DNA from: an uncultured Paludibaculum sp.
GTDB lineage: Bacteria > Acidobacteriota > Terriglobia > Bryobacterales > Bryobacteraceae
Reading direction: 5' to 3'
Assembly: GCF_963665245.1 (NCBI RefSeq)
Contig: NZ_OY762267.1
Location: 4,639,552-4,703,551 of the forward strand
Length of the DNA: 64,000 nucleotides
This document shows, one piece after another, positions 33,000-41,498 of this stretch. A program made the position numbers and the translations under genes. The notes under the pieces were generated by a model, which was given only the letters and a program-made list of their open reading frames with translations, had not been told where the DNA came from and ran no database searches. Numbering within the stretch: position 1 is the stretch's first letter; each line of letters begins with the position of its first letter.

Positions 33000-33525
33000 G
33001 GTTTGTCCCGATAGCGGCCCCCCTCCCTCCTAGTTTCAAATAAGTACATTCTCCTTAGTGCTTGAGGCGTGTCGTCTAGTGGGAAATCCCCAGAAACACG
33101 GTACTCTCGGCCATAGGTCAAGGTAGTACCAAGGATTACTTGACCTGTGACTGAGAAATCTGTTCCGGAATGGAACTGGTTGTTTCATGTTGGGGGTATC
33201 AACTGTCGTGTTGGCATCCAGGAAGGCTAGGGCAAAATCGGGTGCGTCTCAATCCAGCGCAGAGCCATTTGGCGGGCTCCACGATGACGAGACGCTGTCG
33301 TTCTGCCAGAGCCTACAGAATCTTGGGGTTGCAGCCGATAGATGGGGAAGCTCCAGCGAAGACCTGAGCGACAGCCAGAGTGGTCACCCGATTGCTCATG
33401 TAAGAGTATCGGGCGGTGACATCCGAAACCGGACAAGCCCGAGGGTCCAGGGAAAACACGAGAAAGCTTCCGAAAGAGAAGCTCAAGTGGGACCGAATTT
33501 TGGCGAGAAGGTTAAGGAGAAGGTC
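33000..33525. other. Long leader/intergenic region before the FliA-like sigma factor
   Basis: This 526-bp stretch has lower GC than the flanking genes. An open frame in phase with the sigma factor reaches back to 33187, but its predicted residues have no sigma-like content, and an AAGGAG close to ATG 33526 argues for the shorter gene. It is therefore most likely promoter plus 5' untranslated leader. Two mutually exclusive hairpins at 33100-33149 are described separately. Confidence 0.5.
33100..33149 (+). promoter_or_regulatory. Two overlapping, mutually exclusive inverted repeats
   Basis: GGTACT (33100-33105) can pair with AGTACC (33125-33130). CATAGGTCAAG (33112-33122) can pair with CTTGACCTGTG (33139-33149), 11 bp with one G-U pair. 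The 5' arm of the second lies in the loop of the first, and the 3' arm of the first lies in the loop of the second. This layout would suit an operator pair or a switching leader. No known riboswitch class is recognised. Confidence 0.4.
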
Positions 33526-34341
33526 ATGGCTGCGAGAGCGACTGCGGTGGTTTTGGCGAAAGAATTCGGCCCCGAATCCGTTCGTAGGAAGTCCACGAGA
33601 CCCGTTTTGATCAGGGAATCGCGGCAGGAACGTCGGGATCGCGTCGTAATGGAGCATCTTCCTCTTGTGAAGGCGATCGCAATCCGCGTTCACGAGAGCC
33701 TGCCAGTGCACGTGGAACTGGACGACCTCGTGCATGCCGGCATCCTCGGCTTATTTGACGCGGCCACTAAGTACAATCCCGACAAGAAAGTCGTGTTCTC
33801 AAGCTACGCCAAACACCGCATCAAGGGTGCGATTCTGGACAGCTTGCGGCAGCTCGACTGGGCTTCTCGCGATTTGCGCCGCCGCCACAAGCAGGTAGAG
33901 CAGGTCACCCGGGACCTTTGCGCCACCCTGCAGCGCCAGCCCACCGAAGAAGAGCTCGCCGCCAAGTTGGGCGTGGACGTGGCCCGCTGGCGCCAGATGG
34001 CTCTCGACCTCCGCAACGTCGGCCTCGTTTCAGCCTCCACGCGATCCCCCGAAAACGAAGACCTGCCCGCCCCCGAGTTCCCCGGCAAGCCCGAAACGCA
34101 GCCTGATTCCATGTGCGCCAGAGAGCAGATGAGAGAGAAACTCGAGATCGCAATGAGTGTGCTGCCCGAGCGCTATAAGAAAGTGGTCGTGCTCTACTAC
34201 ACCAACGAAATGACCATGAAGGAGATTGGTGGCGTCCTGGGTATCAACGAGAGCCGCGTCTCCCAGATCCACAAATCCGCCCTCGAGAAGATGGCGGTCG
34301 TCCTCCAAAGCAGCGGCATTAGTTCCAGCCAAGCCTTCTAA
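33526..34341 (+). CDS. FliA/WhiG-type alternative sigma factor (sigma-28 family)
   Basis: A 271-residue sigma-70 family group 3 factor. Region 2 includes HLPLVKAIAIRVHESLPVH, ELDDLVHAGILGLFDAATKY and FSSYAKHRIKGAILDSLRQ, region 3 has LQRQPTEEELAAKLGVD, and region 4 has LPERYKKVVVLYYTNEMTMK and INESRVSQIHKSALEKM. The DSLRQLDWASRDLRRR segment is typical of FliA. ATG 33526 has AAGGAG about 6 nt upstream. FliA controls late flagellar genes and WhiG controls sporulation in streptomycetes. No flagellar or chemotaxis gene is in the window, so its regulon is uncertain. Its extended leader suggests post-transcriptional control. Confidence 0.9.
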   Translation: MAARATAVVLAKEFGPESVRRKSTRPVLIRESRQERRDRVVMEHLPLVKAIAIRVHESLPVHVELDDLVHAGILGLFDAATKYNPDKKVVFSSYAKHRIKGAILDSLRQLDWASRDLRRRHKQVEQVTRDLCATLQRQPTEEELAAKLGVDVARWRQMALDLRNVGLVSASTRSPENEDLPAPEFPGKPETQPDSMCAREQMREKLEIAMSVLPERYKKVVVLYYTNEMTMKEIGGVLGINESRVSQIHKSALEKMAVVLQSSGISSSQAF

Positions 34342-34367
34342 TTCATCGCCCGACTATCATAAACAGG

Positions 34368-34400
34368 AAGACCGCGGCCGATTTCCTTGGCCGCGGCCTT
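34368..34400. terminator. Hairpin between convergent sigma factor and sppA genes
   Basis: CCGCGGCC (34372-34379) pairs with GGCCGCGG (34389-34396), and flanking AAG/CTT extends the stem across one mismatch. The poly-T tract is weak on both sides, so it may be a bidirectional but inefficient terminator. Confidence 0.5.
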
Positions 34401-34422
34401 GCTGTCTTCACGCTGGAGACGG

Positions 34423-36165
34423 CTAGCGGATCTGGAGAGTGAACGGCATCACCCGCAACACTCCGCCCTGCAGCCAGGGGGCTACCCCGGCGGGTAGTTG
34501 CCGCAGCAGCAGGGAAGCTTCACCGTCACCGCCGCTCCAACCACTCTCAGCCGAGTCCCGTTTCGTGAACAGTTGCTCCCACAAGGTGCGGCGGCCAGGG
34601 TAGGGAACCAGGCGAACTCCTTCGTTTTCAGTAAGACCCGCCTTCTTACGCAACAGCTCCACGGCCTTGTCCAGCCCGCCCAACTCATCCACCAGTCCCT
34701 TTTCCCGGGCGTGCGCACCCAGCCAGACCCGGCCCTGGGCGACAGGATCGATCGCCGCCGCCGGCTTGTGGCGGCCCTCGCCTACTTTCTTGAGAAATCC
34801 GTCATAGATAAACTGCAGCGACTCACGTAGCTTCGCGCGGCCTTCCGGGGTCAGCGCCTGGAAATCGGAATCGATATCGGCGAACCGGCCGCGTTTCAGA
34901 ATCTCCTTCGAGATGCCGACCTTCTCGTACAACCCCTTCAGATTCACCTTGCCGTAGATCACGCCGATGGAGCCGGTAAGCGTACCAGGGTAAGCGATCA
35001 CGGGGTCTCCACTCATCGCGATGTAGTAGCCGCCCGAGGCTGCCACATCCGACATGGAGATGACCATGGGCTTCTTCCTCGACAGCTTCTTCACCTCATC
35101 CAGGATCTCGTCCGACGCGATGGCATCGCCGCCGGGCGAGTCGATTCGCAGGATGACGCCGCGAATCGAGGGATCGTCGCCAATCTGACGCAACTGCCGC
35201 CCCATGGTCTGCGGATTGATGCCCCGTTCGTCGCCCAACAGGTTGGCGATGGACCCACGGACGATGTCGCCCTGCGCTACCAGATAGGCAATGTTTCTGA
35301 CTTTGCGCCCGGCATTGTCAGGCGCCGTGCGCAGATACTCGCGCGCGGCGATCGACTGGCTCGCGCTCAGGTGCGCGGCGGTGGCGAGCTTCTCCTGCAC
35401 ATCCGACTCGTAGCTGAGTTCGTCCACCAGCCCCCGGCTCTGGGCCGCGGGAGCCAGAAACGGTCCGTCGTCCAGCAGCACCCGAACCTGTTCCGGCTTC
35501 ATATGCCGCGACTGCCCGATGGCGGAACAAAGCCGGAAGTACAACTCATCAAGGACGGCGTTCAGCGACTCCTTTGTCTCCGGACTCATCGACGACCGGG
35601 AGAAGCTGTCGCCGGCATCCTTGTACTTGCCGATATGCTCGACCTCGACCTCGACGCCCAGCTTGTCGAGCGTGCCTTTGAAATAAGCTGCCTCGACACG
35701 CAAGCCTTTCAGGTCTACTAAGTCCTCTGGGGAGAGGAAGATCCGGTCGGCCGCAGTGGCTACGTAGTAGTCCTTGGTGGCCGGCGAAGCCAGCCATGCG
35801 TAGACCGGTTTCCCGGCTTTGCGCACCAGTTCCAGACTTTGGCGCAGCTCTTCGGCCTTCCCCCAGCCGACGGACAGGCCGCGCGGTCTTAGCAGAACAC
35901 CCTTGATCTTGGGATCGCGGGCGGCCCGATGCAGAACGCTCCACACCTCGGCCACGGTCATGGGGGACCGGTCTTCCAACGCGGGCAACGGAAGACCGAC
36001 TGCCGGTGCCTCCGGCAGGTCACCCTCCAATCGGAGCGAGAGCCAGGCCTCCTTGGGCGGCTCTGGAGGCTTGCGCGCAAACTTCCAGGCCGCAAAGGTG
36101 AGAACCACGCCCGTGACCACGGCGATCACAAGCCCGGCCACGATCCCCAGGAGGAATTTCTTCAT
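34423..36165 (-). CDS. sppA: Signal peptide peptidase SppA (67K type, S49 family)
   Basis: A 580-residue inner-membrane serine protease with an N-terminal anchor (FLLGIVAGLVIAVVTGVVLTF). Two S49 repeats are present. The lysine of the Ser/Lys dyad is K182 in HIGKYKDAGDSF from the N-terminal repeat, and the nucleophile is S377 in SDVAASGGYYIAM from the C-terminal repeat, as in E. coli SppA. It degrades signal peptides left in the membrane after secretion, fitting a bacterium with many exported proteins. Its start overlaps the stop of the TIM-barrel gene by four bases. Confidence 0.94.
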   Translation of the reverse strand: MKKFLLGIVAGLVIAVVTGVVLTFAAWKFARKPPEPPKEAWLSLRLEGDLPEAPAVGLPLPALEDRSPMTVAEVWSVLHRAARDPKIKGVLLRPRGLSVGWGKAEELRQSLELVRKAGKPVYAWLASPATKDYYVATAADRIFLSPEDLVDLKGLRVEAAYFKGTLDKLGVEVEVEHIGKYKDAGDSFSRSSMSPETKESLNAVLDELYFRLCSAIGQSRHMKPEQVRVLLDDGPFLAPAAQSRGLVDELSYESDVQEKLATAAHLSASQSIAAREYLRTAPDNAGRKVRNIAYLVAQGDIVRGSIANLLGDERGINPQTMGRQLRQIGDDPSIRGVILRIDSPGGDAIASDEILDEVKKLSRKKPMVISMSDVAASGGYYIAMSGDPVIAYPGTLTGSIGVIYGKVNLKGLYEKVGISKEILKRGRFADIDSDFQALTPEGRAKLRESLQFIYDGFLKKVGEGRHKPAAAIDPVAQGRVWLGAHAREKGLVDELGGLDKAVELLRKKAGLTENEGVRLVPYPGRRTLWEQLFTKRDSAESGWSGGDGEASLLLRQLPAGVAPWLQGGVLRVMPFTLQIR

Positions 36166-37031
36166 GCGTTTTCCAGAATCAGATCGACGCGCTTGCTGAC
36201 ATCCTTCAGATAGTCAGCGTCGCCGCCGGACAGTTCCACTGTGGCAACGCCCTTGTACCCGACCTCTTCCAGTGACTTGTAGATCTCTTTCCAGTTGATC
36301 TCGCCGTCGCGCAGGTTGACGAACTCGGCTTGCCGCTTGGCGAACTTGAAGTCCTTCAGATGCACCTTGGCGATACGTGGTCCCAGCGTCCGGATCCAGT
36401 CCTGCGGATAGCCAAAGAGCACCACGTTGCCAACGTCGAAATAGGCCTTTACCCAGGGGCTCTTGAACTGGTCGACGTAGTTGGCAAACTCGATGGGGCT
36501 GAGCAGGAACTTGTTCCACACCTCTTCCACGGCGATGATTACCTTACTTTTGGCGGCCAGCGGGATCAATTTCTTGATCTCGGCGGTCGAACGATCCCAC
36601 GCCTGCTTGTAGCTGACCTCGGGATTTACCACCGCCGGCACCAGCAGAACCGTCTCGGCGCCCCAGAGTTTCGCGTTGGCGATGCTGGTCTCCATGCCCT
36701 TGACGCTCTTGGCGACCACCGCCGGATCGGGGCTCGACAGCGGGTACTGCCAGTGGTCGCGGTTCATGACTGAGTGGATGGGGAGCTTGACCTTGTCGCT
36801 GGCGGCCTTGATCTCCTCGGCCGTGGAGAGGTTATCCTCGGTGCCGCACTCCATCGCCTCAAATCCGCAGTCCTTGGCGAGGGTGAATTTGTCTGCGATC
36901 GTCAGCGACTTGGGCAACATGCCCAGCAGGACTGCCTTGCGGATGGGCAGGCGTTTGGAACCTGATTGCGCTTGTAGGGAAGGGGCCGCGATGGCCGCGG
37001 CGGTCATGGAAATGAGTTCTCTTCTGTTCAT
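36162..37031 (-). CDS. Exported sugar phosphate isomerase/epimerase-like TIM-barrel protein
   Basis: A 289-residue AP-endonuclease-2-type TIM barrel. The Tat-like leader is MNRRELISMTAAAIAAPSLQ, so it is probably periplasmic. Barrel motifs include GFEAMECGTEDN, VIIAVEEVWNKFLLSP, VKAYFDVGNVVLFG and IAKVHLKDFKFAKR, which contain the Glu, Asp and His metal ligands expected for xylose-isomerase-like enzymes. Such proteins often work with exported Gfo/Idh dehydrogenases on sugars or inositols. A hairpin and a run of seven T residues lie directly before its ATG with no Shine-Dalgarno. It is co-translated with sppA downstream. Confidence 0.88.
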   Translation of the reverse strand: MNRRELISMTAAAIAAPSLQAQSGSKRLPIRKAVLLGMLPKSLTIADKFTLAKDCGFEAMECGTEDNLSTAEEIKAASDKVKLPIHSVMNRDHWQYPLSSPDPAVVAKSVKGMETSIANAKLWGAETVLLVPAVVNPEVSYKQAWDRSTAEIKKLIPLAAKSKVIIAVEEVWNKFLLSPIEFANYVDQFKSPWVKAYFDVGNVVLFGYPQDWIRTLGPRIAKVHLKDFKFAKRQAEFVNLRDGEINWKEIYKSLEEVGYKGVATVELSGGDADYLKDVSKRVDLILENA

Positions 37032-37053
37032 AAAAAAAGCCCGCGCTTCGCGG
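37032..37053 (-). terminator. Terminator-like hairpin abutting the start codon of the TIM-barrel gene
   Basis: On the minus strand CCGCG, a 3-nt loop and CGCGG are followed by GC and seven T residues that run directly into ATG 37031. It could terminate the upstream response regulator transcript. A -10-like TACAAT lies further upstream (37075-37070), so it could also form the leader of a transcript for the TIM-barrel gene. Confidence 0.55.
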
Positions 37054-37183
37054 TACCGGCTCGAAGTCGATTGTACATCTCCTCGATGCCAACATTCCGC
37101 AAAGACGCGGGCAGTGGCGCGTTCGCGCCCAAGTGCCTGCTGAGCGCCGCCCGGGTGTGACCCGCCGGTGCTCCCTCCTCCCG

Positions 37184-37849
37184 TTAGGCCAGGTTAGGAA
37201 TCTTGATGATCTTCTTTTGGATGGCGTACTGCACCAGTTGGGCCTTGTTATGGATGTCCAACTTGCGCATTAGATTGAACTTGTGAGCTTCCACGGTCTT
37301 GACGCTCAGGTTGAGATCGCACGCGATCTCCTTCACCGAATTGCCTTCGGCCAGCAGCTTCAACACTTCGCGCTCGCGGGTGGTGAGCGTGGCGAATCGC
37401 GGCAGCCGGTTGGCCGACTTGATGCGCGACCGGAAGTCGTCCACCAACTGCGAGAGCATCCTGGGGCTCAGGTAGCTGCCGCCACGGCAGACGTCGCGGA
37501 TGGCCGATGTCAGTTGGTTCGCCGGGCTGTCCTTGAGAACGTACCCGTTGGCGCCCACCTCCATGCCCTCGACGAGATAGTCTTCGTCGTCGTACATGGT
37601 GAGCACCAGCACCTTGGTTTCAGGCCGGTTCTTCTTCACCTGGCGAGTCGCTTCAAAGCTGCTCAGGCCAGGCATGCCAATGTCCATCAGGACGAGGTCC
37701 GGACGCAGTTCGGCCGCTTTGTCCACGGCGTCGCTGCCGTTGGCGGCTTCCCCGATCACTTCCATGTCAGGTTCGTTCGAGATCAGTTGCCGGATGCCCT
37801 GGCGGAAGAGCGTATGGTCGTCGGCCAACAAAATTCGGATCTTAGCCAT
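37184..37849 (-). CDS. NarL-family response regulator
   Basis: A 221-residue regulator. Receiver: D10-D11 acidic pair, phospho-acceptor D56 in LVLMDIGMPGLSS, lysine in GYVLKDSPAN. C-terminal LuxR helix-turn-helix: LTTREREVLKLLAEGNSVK and LNLSVKTVEAHKFNLMRKL. A GGAG lies a few bases before ATG 37849. It follows the large histidine kinase (37931-39637) by 81 bp in the same direction and is its likely partner. A terminator-like hairpin follows about 130 bp after the stop. Confidence 0.93.
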   Translation of the reverse strand: MAKIRILLADDHTLFRQGIRQLISNEPDMEVIGEAANGSDAVDKAAELRPDLVLMDIGMPGLSSFEATRQVKKNRPETKVLVLTMYDDEDYLVEGMEVGANGYVLKDSPANQLTSAIRDVCRGGSYLSPRMLSQLVDDFRSRIKSANRLPRFATLTTREREVLKLLAEGNSVKEIACDLNLSVKTVEAHKFNLMRKLDIHNKAQLVQYAIQKKIIKIPNLA

Positions 37850-37930
37850 AAGTCAACTCCAAAACCTTCTGAACTCAGCCCGGCCCAACCATGACTCTGT
37901 CGGCACCAGACCGGCTTTCCTGCCTGCCTG

Positions 37931-39637
37931 TTAACTTCTTTTCGGCCGCTCTGCCCCTTCATTCCGTGGGGGCAGCGGGAGCACAACCCGGATTAGCGTG
38001 CCGTGCCGGTCGATGCCGATTTTTCCGGCATTCGCCCGCTCGCGTTTGCGGTTCAATTCCGGCCAGCCGGCCGATTCTCCGGTCTTCGCCTTGCGGTGGC
38101 TGCGCACTTCCAGCGTGCCGCCCAGCAGAGCTACGCGCTCCCTAAGGCCCGAAAGACCGAAACAATCCCGGCGGGAGAAAGCCTCGTCCACGTCGAAGCC
38201 GATACCGTCGTCCTCGACTTGCATTCTCAAACATCCATCGGCGGAATCCACTGAAAGGTTTACGCGGGTGGCCAGAGAATACTTAGCGATGTTATTGAAA
38301 ATCTCCTGAACCAGCCTGTAGAGGATGATGGACATCTTCTTAGGTAGGTCCAGCTTGCGAGGTAACTGCAGCCGCACCTCCGCCGAATGGAGATTGCGGA
38401 AGCGCCCAATCAGTTGTCTCAGCGCGGCCGCCAGCCCAATCTGGTCGAGGATGGCCGGGCTCAGAGCCGCAATCAGGCGGCGAATCTCCACAATCGTGTG
38501 TTCGGTCATCTCGCGCACTTCGTTCATGCGCTTGCGCCACGGCTCAAACTCGGCGGGCAGTTCCTGCTCCAGCATTTCCAGTTGCAGGCGGACGCACAGC
38601 AGCGACTGGCCGGCCTCGTCATGCAGTTCCCGGCTAATACGGCGGCGCTCCGATTCCTCCACCTCCACCATGTGCTCGGCCAGGCGCCTCACCTGCTCCT
38701 CACGCCGCGCGAGATCTTCCAGCAGGCGAGCCTTCTCGGCTGCCAGCCAGCAGCGCTCGGCGGCCGCCGAGAGCAGTTCGACCTCCCGCGGCATCCACTC
38801 GTACGACTTCCGGAAGGCAAACTGGAGAACACCGCGGAGCTTGCCCTCGGCGCGCAGCGGCACCGACCAGCAGGTGTGAAACGAACGGTGCCACTTCTTG
38901 TCCAACACCATCGACGCCGTCTCGGCCCCAATTGCGATACAGCGTGGCCGCGTCAGATCCCGTCTGGTCTGCGCCGCATTCCCCAACGGCACGCTGTGTG
39001 CCTCGCCGGGCCGGACGCCGCGGGAGATCCAGGTTTTCTCGTCTTCCTCCAAAAGATAGAGGCGCCCGTCGTCGGCGCCAGTATAGGTGAGGAGGGCCGC
39101 CAGAAACCGCGGCAGCATCTCTTCCAGCGTCCGCGATTCCACTTCCACCCGGAAAAGCTCATAGAACGCCTGACTCTCACCCTCACGAACCTGGTAAAAG
39201 GCGCTGTTCAGGCTGAGAATCACCAGGAAGTGGAGCTGGTTGCGGACCCAGCTCAGGTTCGTGACCTGGTCCGGGCAACGCTTGAGGAGCTCCGCGCTGA
39301 GCAGTTTGTCGTATTCACCCAGCGCCGCGACCACCGCTGTCGGTGTAAGGCCCAGTTTGGCCAGCCTGCGCCCCCGGTACTGAACTTTCTCCAGAAACCG
39401 GCTTAGCGGCTCTCCGGCCGCCAGGCATTGCGCCGCCGCACCTGCCGTGATCGACGCCAGCGAGTCGCGCTGGCTCGGCCCCAGCTTTTGCATCCTCAAT
39501 CGGGTCAGGAACTTACGCTCCAGGGTGGCGAGATGCGGTGCCAGCAGTTCGGCCATCCAATGCAGGTGTGCCTGCAACTGGTGGCTTAGACCTGCAGCCG
39601 CTTCCGCCAACACCTCGGGATGTTCTACTGCGCGCAC
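37931..39637 (-). CDS. Cytoplasmic GAF-domain sensor histidine kinase (HisKA_3)
   Basis: A 568-residue kinase without membrane spans. Residues 1-140 are helical and may be a globin-like or RsbR-type sensor (VQYRGRRLAKLGLTPTAV). A GAF-like domain spans about 150-300 (GADDGRLYLLEEDEKTW, CWSVPLRAEGKLRGVLQFAF). A coiled linker leads to H339 in RRRISRELHDEAGQSLL. The HATPase domain has the N box RLVQEIFNNIAKYS, DDGIGFDVDEAFS and FGLSGLRERVALLGG. Between the last beta strands (about 513-545) there is an extra basic segment (KTGESAGWPELNRKRERANA) not usual for the family. Start is GTG 39637. The ligand of the sensor domains is unknown. Confidence 0.9.
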   Translation of the reverse strand: MRAVEHPEVLAEAAAGLSHQLQAHLHWMAELLAPHLATLERKFLTRLRMQKLGPSQRDSLASITAGAAAQCLAAGEPLSRFLEKVQYRGRRLAKLGLTPTAVVAALGEYDKLLSAELLKRCPDQVTNLSWVRNQLHFLVILSLNSAFYQVREGESQAFYELFRVEVESRTLEEMLPRFLAALLTYTGADDGRLYLLEEDEKTWISRGVRPGEAHSVPLGNAAQTRRDLTRPRCIAIGAETASMVLDKKWHRSFHTCWSVPLRAEGKLRGVLQFAFRKSYEWMPREVELLSAAAERCWLAAEKARLLEDLARREEQVRRLAEHMVEVEESERRRISRELHDEAGQSLLCVRLQLEMLEQELPAEFEPWRKRMNEVREMTEHTIVEIRRLIAALSPAILDQIGLAAALRQLIGRFRNLHSAEVRLQLPRKLDLPKKMSIILYRLVQEIFNNIAKYSLATRVNLSVDSADGCLRMQVEDDGIGFDVDEAFSRRDCFGLSGLRERVALLGGTLEVRSHRKAKTGESAGWPELNRKRERANAGKIGIDRHGTLIRVVLPLPPRNEGAERPKRS

Positions 39638-40032
39638 AGTAGTCCTATCGGTTCTATGGATGCCTTACTTTAGGCATCAGGAAAATGCTTAGGGTGGATA
39701 GACAGAACTGCGGTAAACATCGGCCTCCTCCGAGCCTGCGTCTCCCCGACCCCGCTCTTTACTGCTCCGCACGCTGGGTCCCAGGCGCTGAGCTTGCCCG
39801 GCGACGCTAATAGTACTGTTAGTCCACTCCATCCTGCAAGGAATTTCAGCCGCTTCGTCAATTGAGCGGAATATTCGAGGCAATCTGCCCGTCTATAATG
39901 TTAGTGACCGCAAACCGGCTGACGCGAGACAATTGGGCGCCTAGCCGTACACCACAATAGTCACCGTAGGCATTAAAGCAGAGAACAAACTGGCGACGGT
40001 TAGCGTCTTTATTCGACAGGAGCTGTGAACTC
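39638..40032. other. Divergent intergenic region between the GAF kinase and the HlyD adaptor
   Basis: No gene is evident. A 7-bp inverted repeat GATGCCT (39659-39665) and AGGCATC (39672-39678) lies about 22 bp upstream of the kinase start and could be an operator for the kinase/regulator pair. The right part is AT-richer. AGGAG (about 40018-40022) precedes the GTG at 40033. Confidence 0.45.
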
Positions 40033-41454
40033 GTGAAGAGCAAGTGGAAGTGGATCCTAGGTGTGGGTGCCGTTCTCGTCATCGGCGGTGGCACGGTTGC
40101 CAGCGTCAAAATGAGCCAACGCGGGATTGTCGCCGTACAAACTGGCAAAGCCAGCCGGCAGGACCTGACAAGCCTGGTAACGGCGTCGGGCGAAATCAAA
40201 CCCAAGAACTACGTCAACATCGGCGCGAACGTCATGGGACGGATCGTCGATATCAACGTGAAGGAAGGCGATCGTGTCCGTCGCGACCAGGTGTTGGCGC
40301 GCCTGGAGGCTGTTCAGGCCCAGGCCGACGTCCAGGCTCAGCAGGCCGGACTGAATTCCGCTCTCGCCGACTCGTCCGCTTCCGAGGCCGGTCTGAAGGC
40401 CATGGACGAGAACCTGCGGACCTCCCAGGCGGGCATCGACCGCTCGAAGTCCGAGCTGGAACGGGCCCGTCTGGACTATGAGCGCGCCCGCCAGTTGTTT
40501 AGTGAGAAGTTGGTGGCCAAGCAGGAGTTCGATTCCAAGAAGGCCGCCTACGACTCCGCGGCTGCAACGTTGCGGGAATCCGAAGCCAAGCTCAGCCAGA
40601 TGAAGGCGCAGCGCGAACAGACTGCTGCCCAGTTGTCCGGCAGCCAGCGCCGCGTGGCCCAGTCGCGTGCCACCCTCAGCCGTTTCTCCGATGTGTTGCA
40701 GAAGCACAATGCCGTCACGCCCATCGACGGCATCGTCACCAACCTGCCCGTCCGTGTCGGTGAAACCGTGGTCCCCGGCGTCCAGAACTCGGCCGCTTCG
40801 CTCATCATGACCATCGCCGACATGAGCCTCATCACCGCCGAAGTCAAGGTGGATGAGACGGATATCGTCAATGTGAAGCTCGACCAGTTGGCCGACGTGA
40901 CCATCGACGCCATCCCCAACCAGACATTCAAGGGTCACGTGGTCGAGATCGGCAACACCGCCATTCTCCGATCCACCGGCTTGGCCGCCAGCCAGAGCGC
41001 CGTCTCCAGCCAGGAGGCGAAGGACTTCAAGGTCGTCATCGCGCTCGACAATCCGCCCACGGAGATCCGTCCTGGATTGTCCTGTACGGCTAAGGTAATT
41101 ACTGCTACTCGACAGAAAGCATTGGCCATTCCCATTCAGGCGCTTACCGTGCGCCAGCGTGGCGACCTCGAGCCCGAAACGAAACCGGGTAACGTTCAGG
41201 CCGCCAGCAACGCCGATCCTGATAAGCAGAAGAAGATGAAGGAAGAGCTGCAGGGGGTGTTCGTCGTCAAAAACGGCGCCGCCGAGTTCCGCGAGGTGAA
41301 GACCGGCATCACCGGCGCGACCGACATCGAGGTTCTCAGCGGGTTGAAGGATGGCGAAGAGATCATCACCGGCAGCTACAAGATCATCCGGACCCTGCGG
41401 AACCAGGCCAAGGTCAAGATCGACAACAAGGCTCCAGTCAAGACCGAGTCCTAA
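40033..41454 (+). CDS. HlyD/MacA-type periplasmic efflux adaptor
   Basis: A 473-residue membrane-fusion protein starting at GTG 40033, with AGGAG 10 nt upstream. The N-terminal anchor is WKWILGVGAVLVIGGGTVASV. A lipoyl half (VMGRIVDINVKEGDRVRRDQ), a long coiled-coil hairpin (about 95-215, with LNSALADSSASEAGLKAMDE and SESEAKLSQMKAQREQ-like repeats), the second lipoyl half (VTPIDGIVTNLPVRVGETV) and a beta-barrel domain follow. It bridges an inner-membrane ABC transporter to an outer-membrane channel. The MacB-type ATPase gene is 44 bp downstream, but the expected permease gene is missing. Confidence 0.92.
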   Translation: MKSKWKWILGVGAVLVIGGGTVASVKMSQRGIVAVQTGKASRQDLTSLVTASGEIKPKNYVNIGANVMGRIVDINVKEGDRVRRDQVLARLEAVQAQADVQAQQAGLNSALADSSASEAGLKAMDENLRTSQAGIDRSKSELERARLDYERARQLFSEKLVAKQEFDSKKAAYDSAAATLRESEAKLSQMKAQREQTAAQLSGSQRRVAQSRATLSRFSDVLQKHNAVTPIDGIVTNLPVRVGETVVPGVQNSAASLIMTIADMSLITAEVKVDETDIVNVKLDQLADVTIDAIPNQTFKGHVVEIGNTAILRSTGLAASQSAVSSQEAKDFKVVIALDNPPTEIRPGLSCTAKVITATRQKALAIPIQALTVRQRGDLEPETKPGNVQAASNADPDKQKKMKEELQGVFVVKNGAAEFREVKTGITGATDIEVLSGLKDGEEIITGSYKIIRTLRNQAKVKIDNKAPVKTES

Positions 41455-41498
41455 CTCTGGACGGAGCGCCGAACGGAAAGAGAAGAAACGAGATCCTA

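Noticed and set aside
33225..33260. Possible cyclic-di-GMP (GEMM) riboswitch, suggested by AGGGCAAA
   Set aside because: The second conserved half and the tetraloop-receptor pattern could not be found, so the match is probably chance.
33187..33525. 113-codon N-terminal extension of the sigma factor
   Set aside because: No sigma-like residues, a good AAGGAG just before ATG 33526, and non-coding-like composition.
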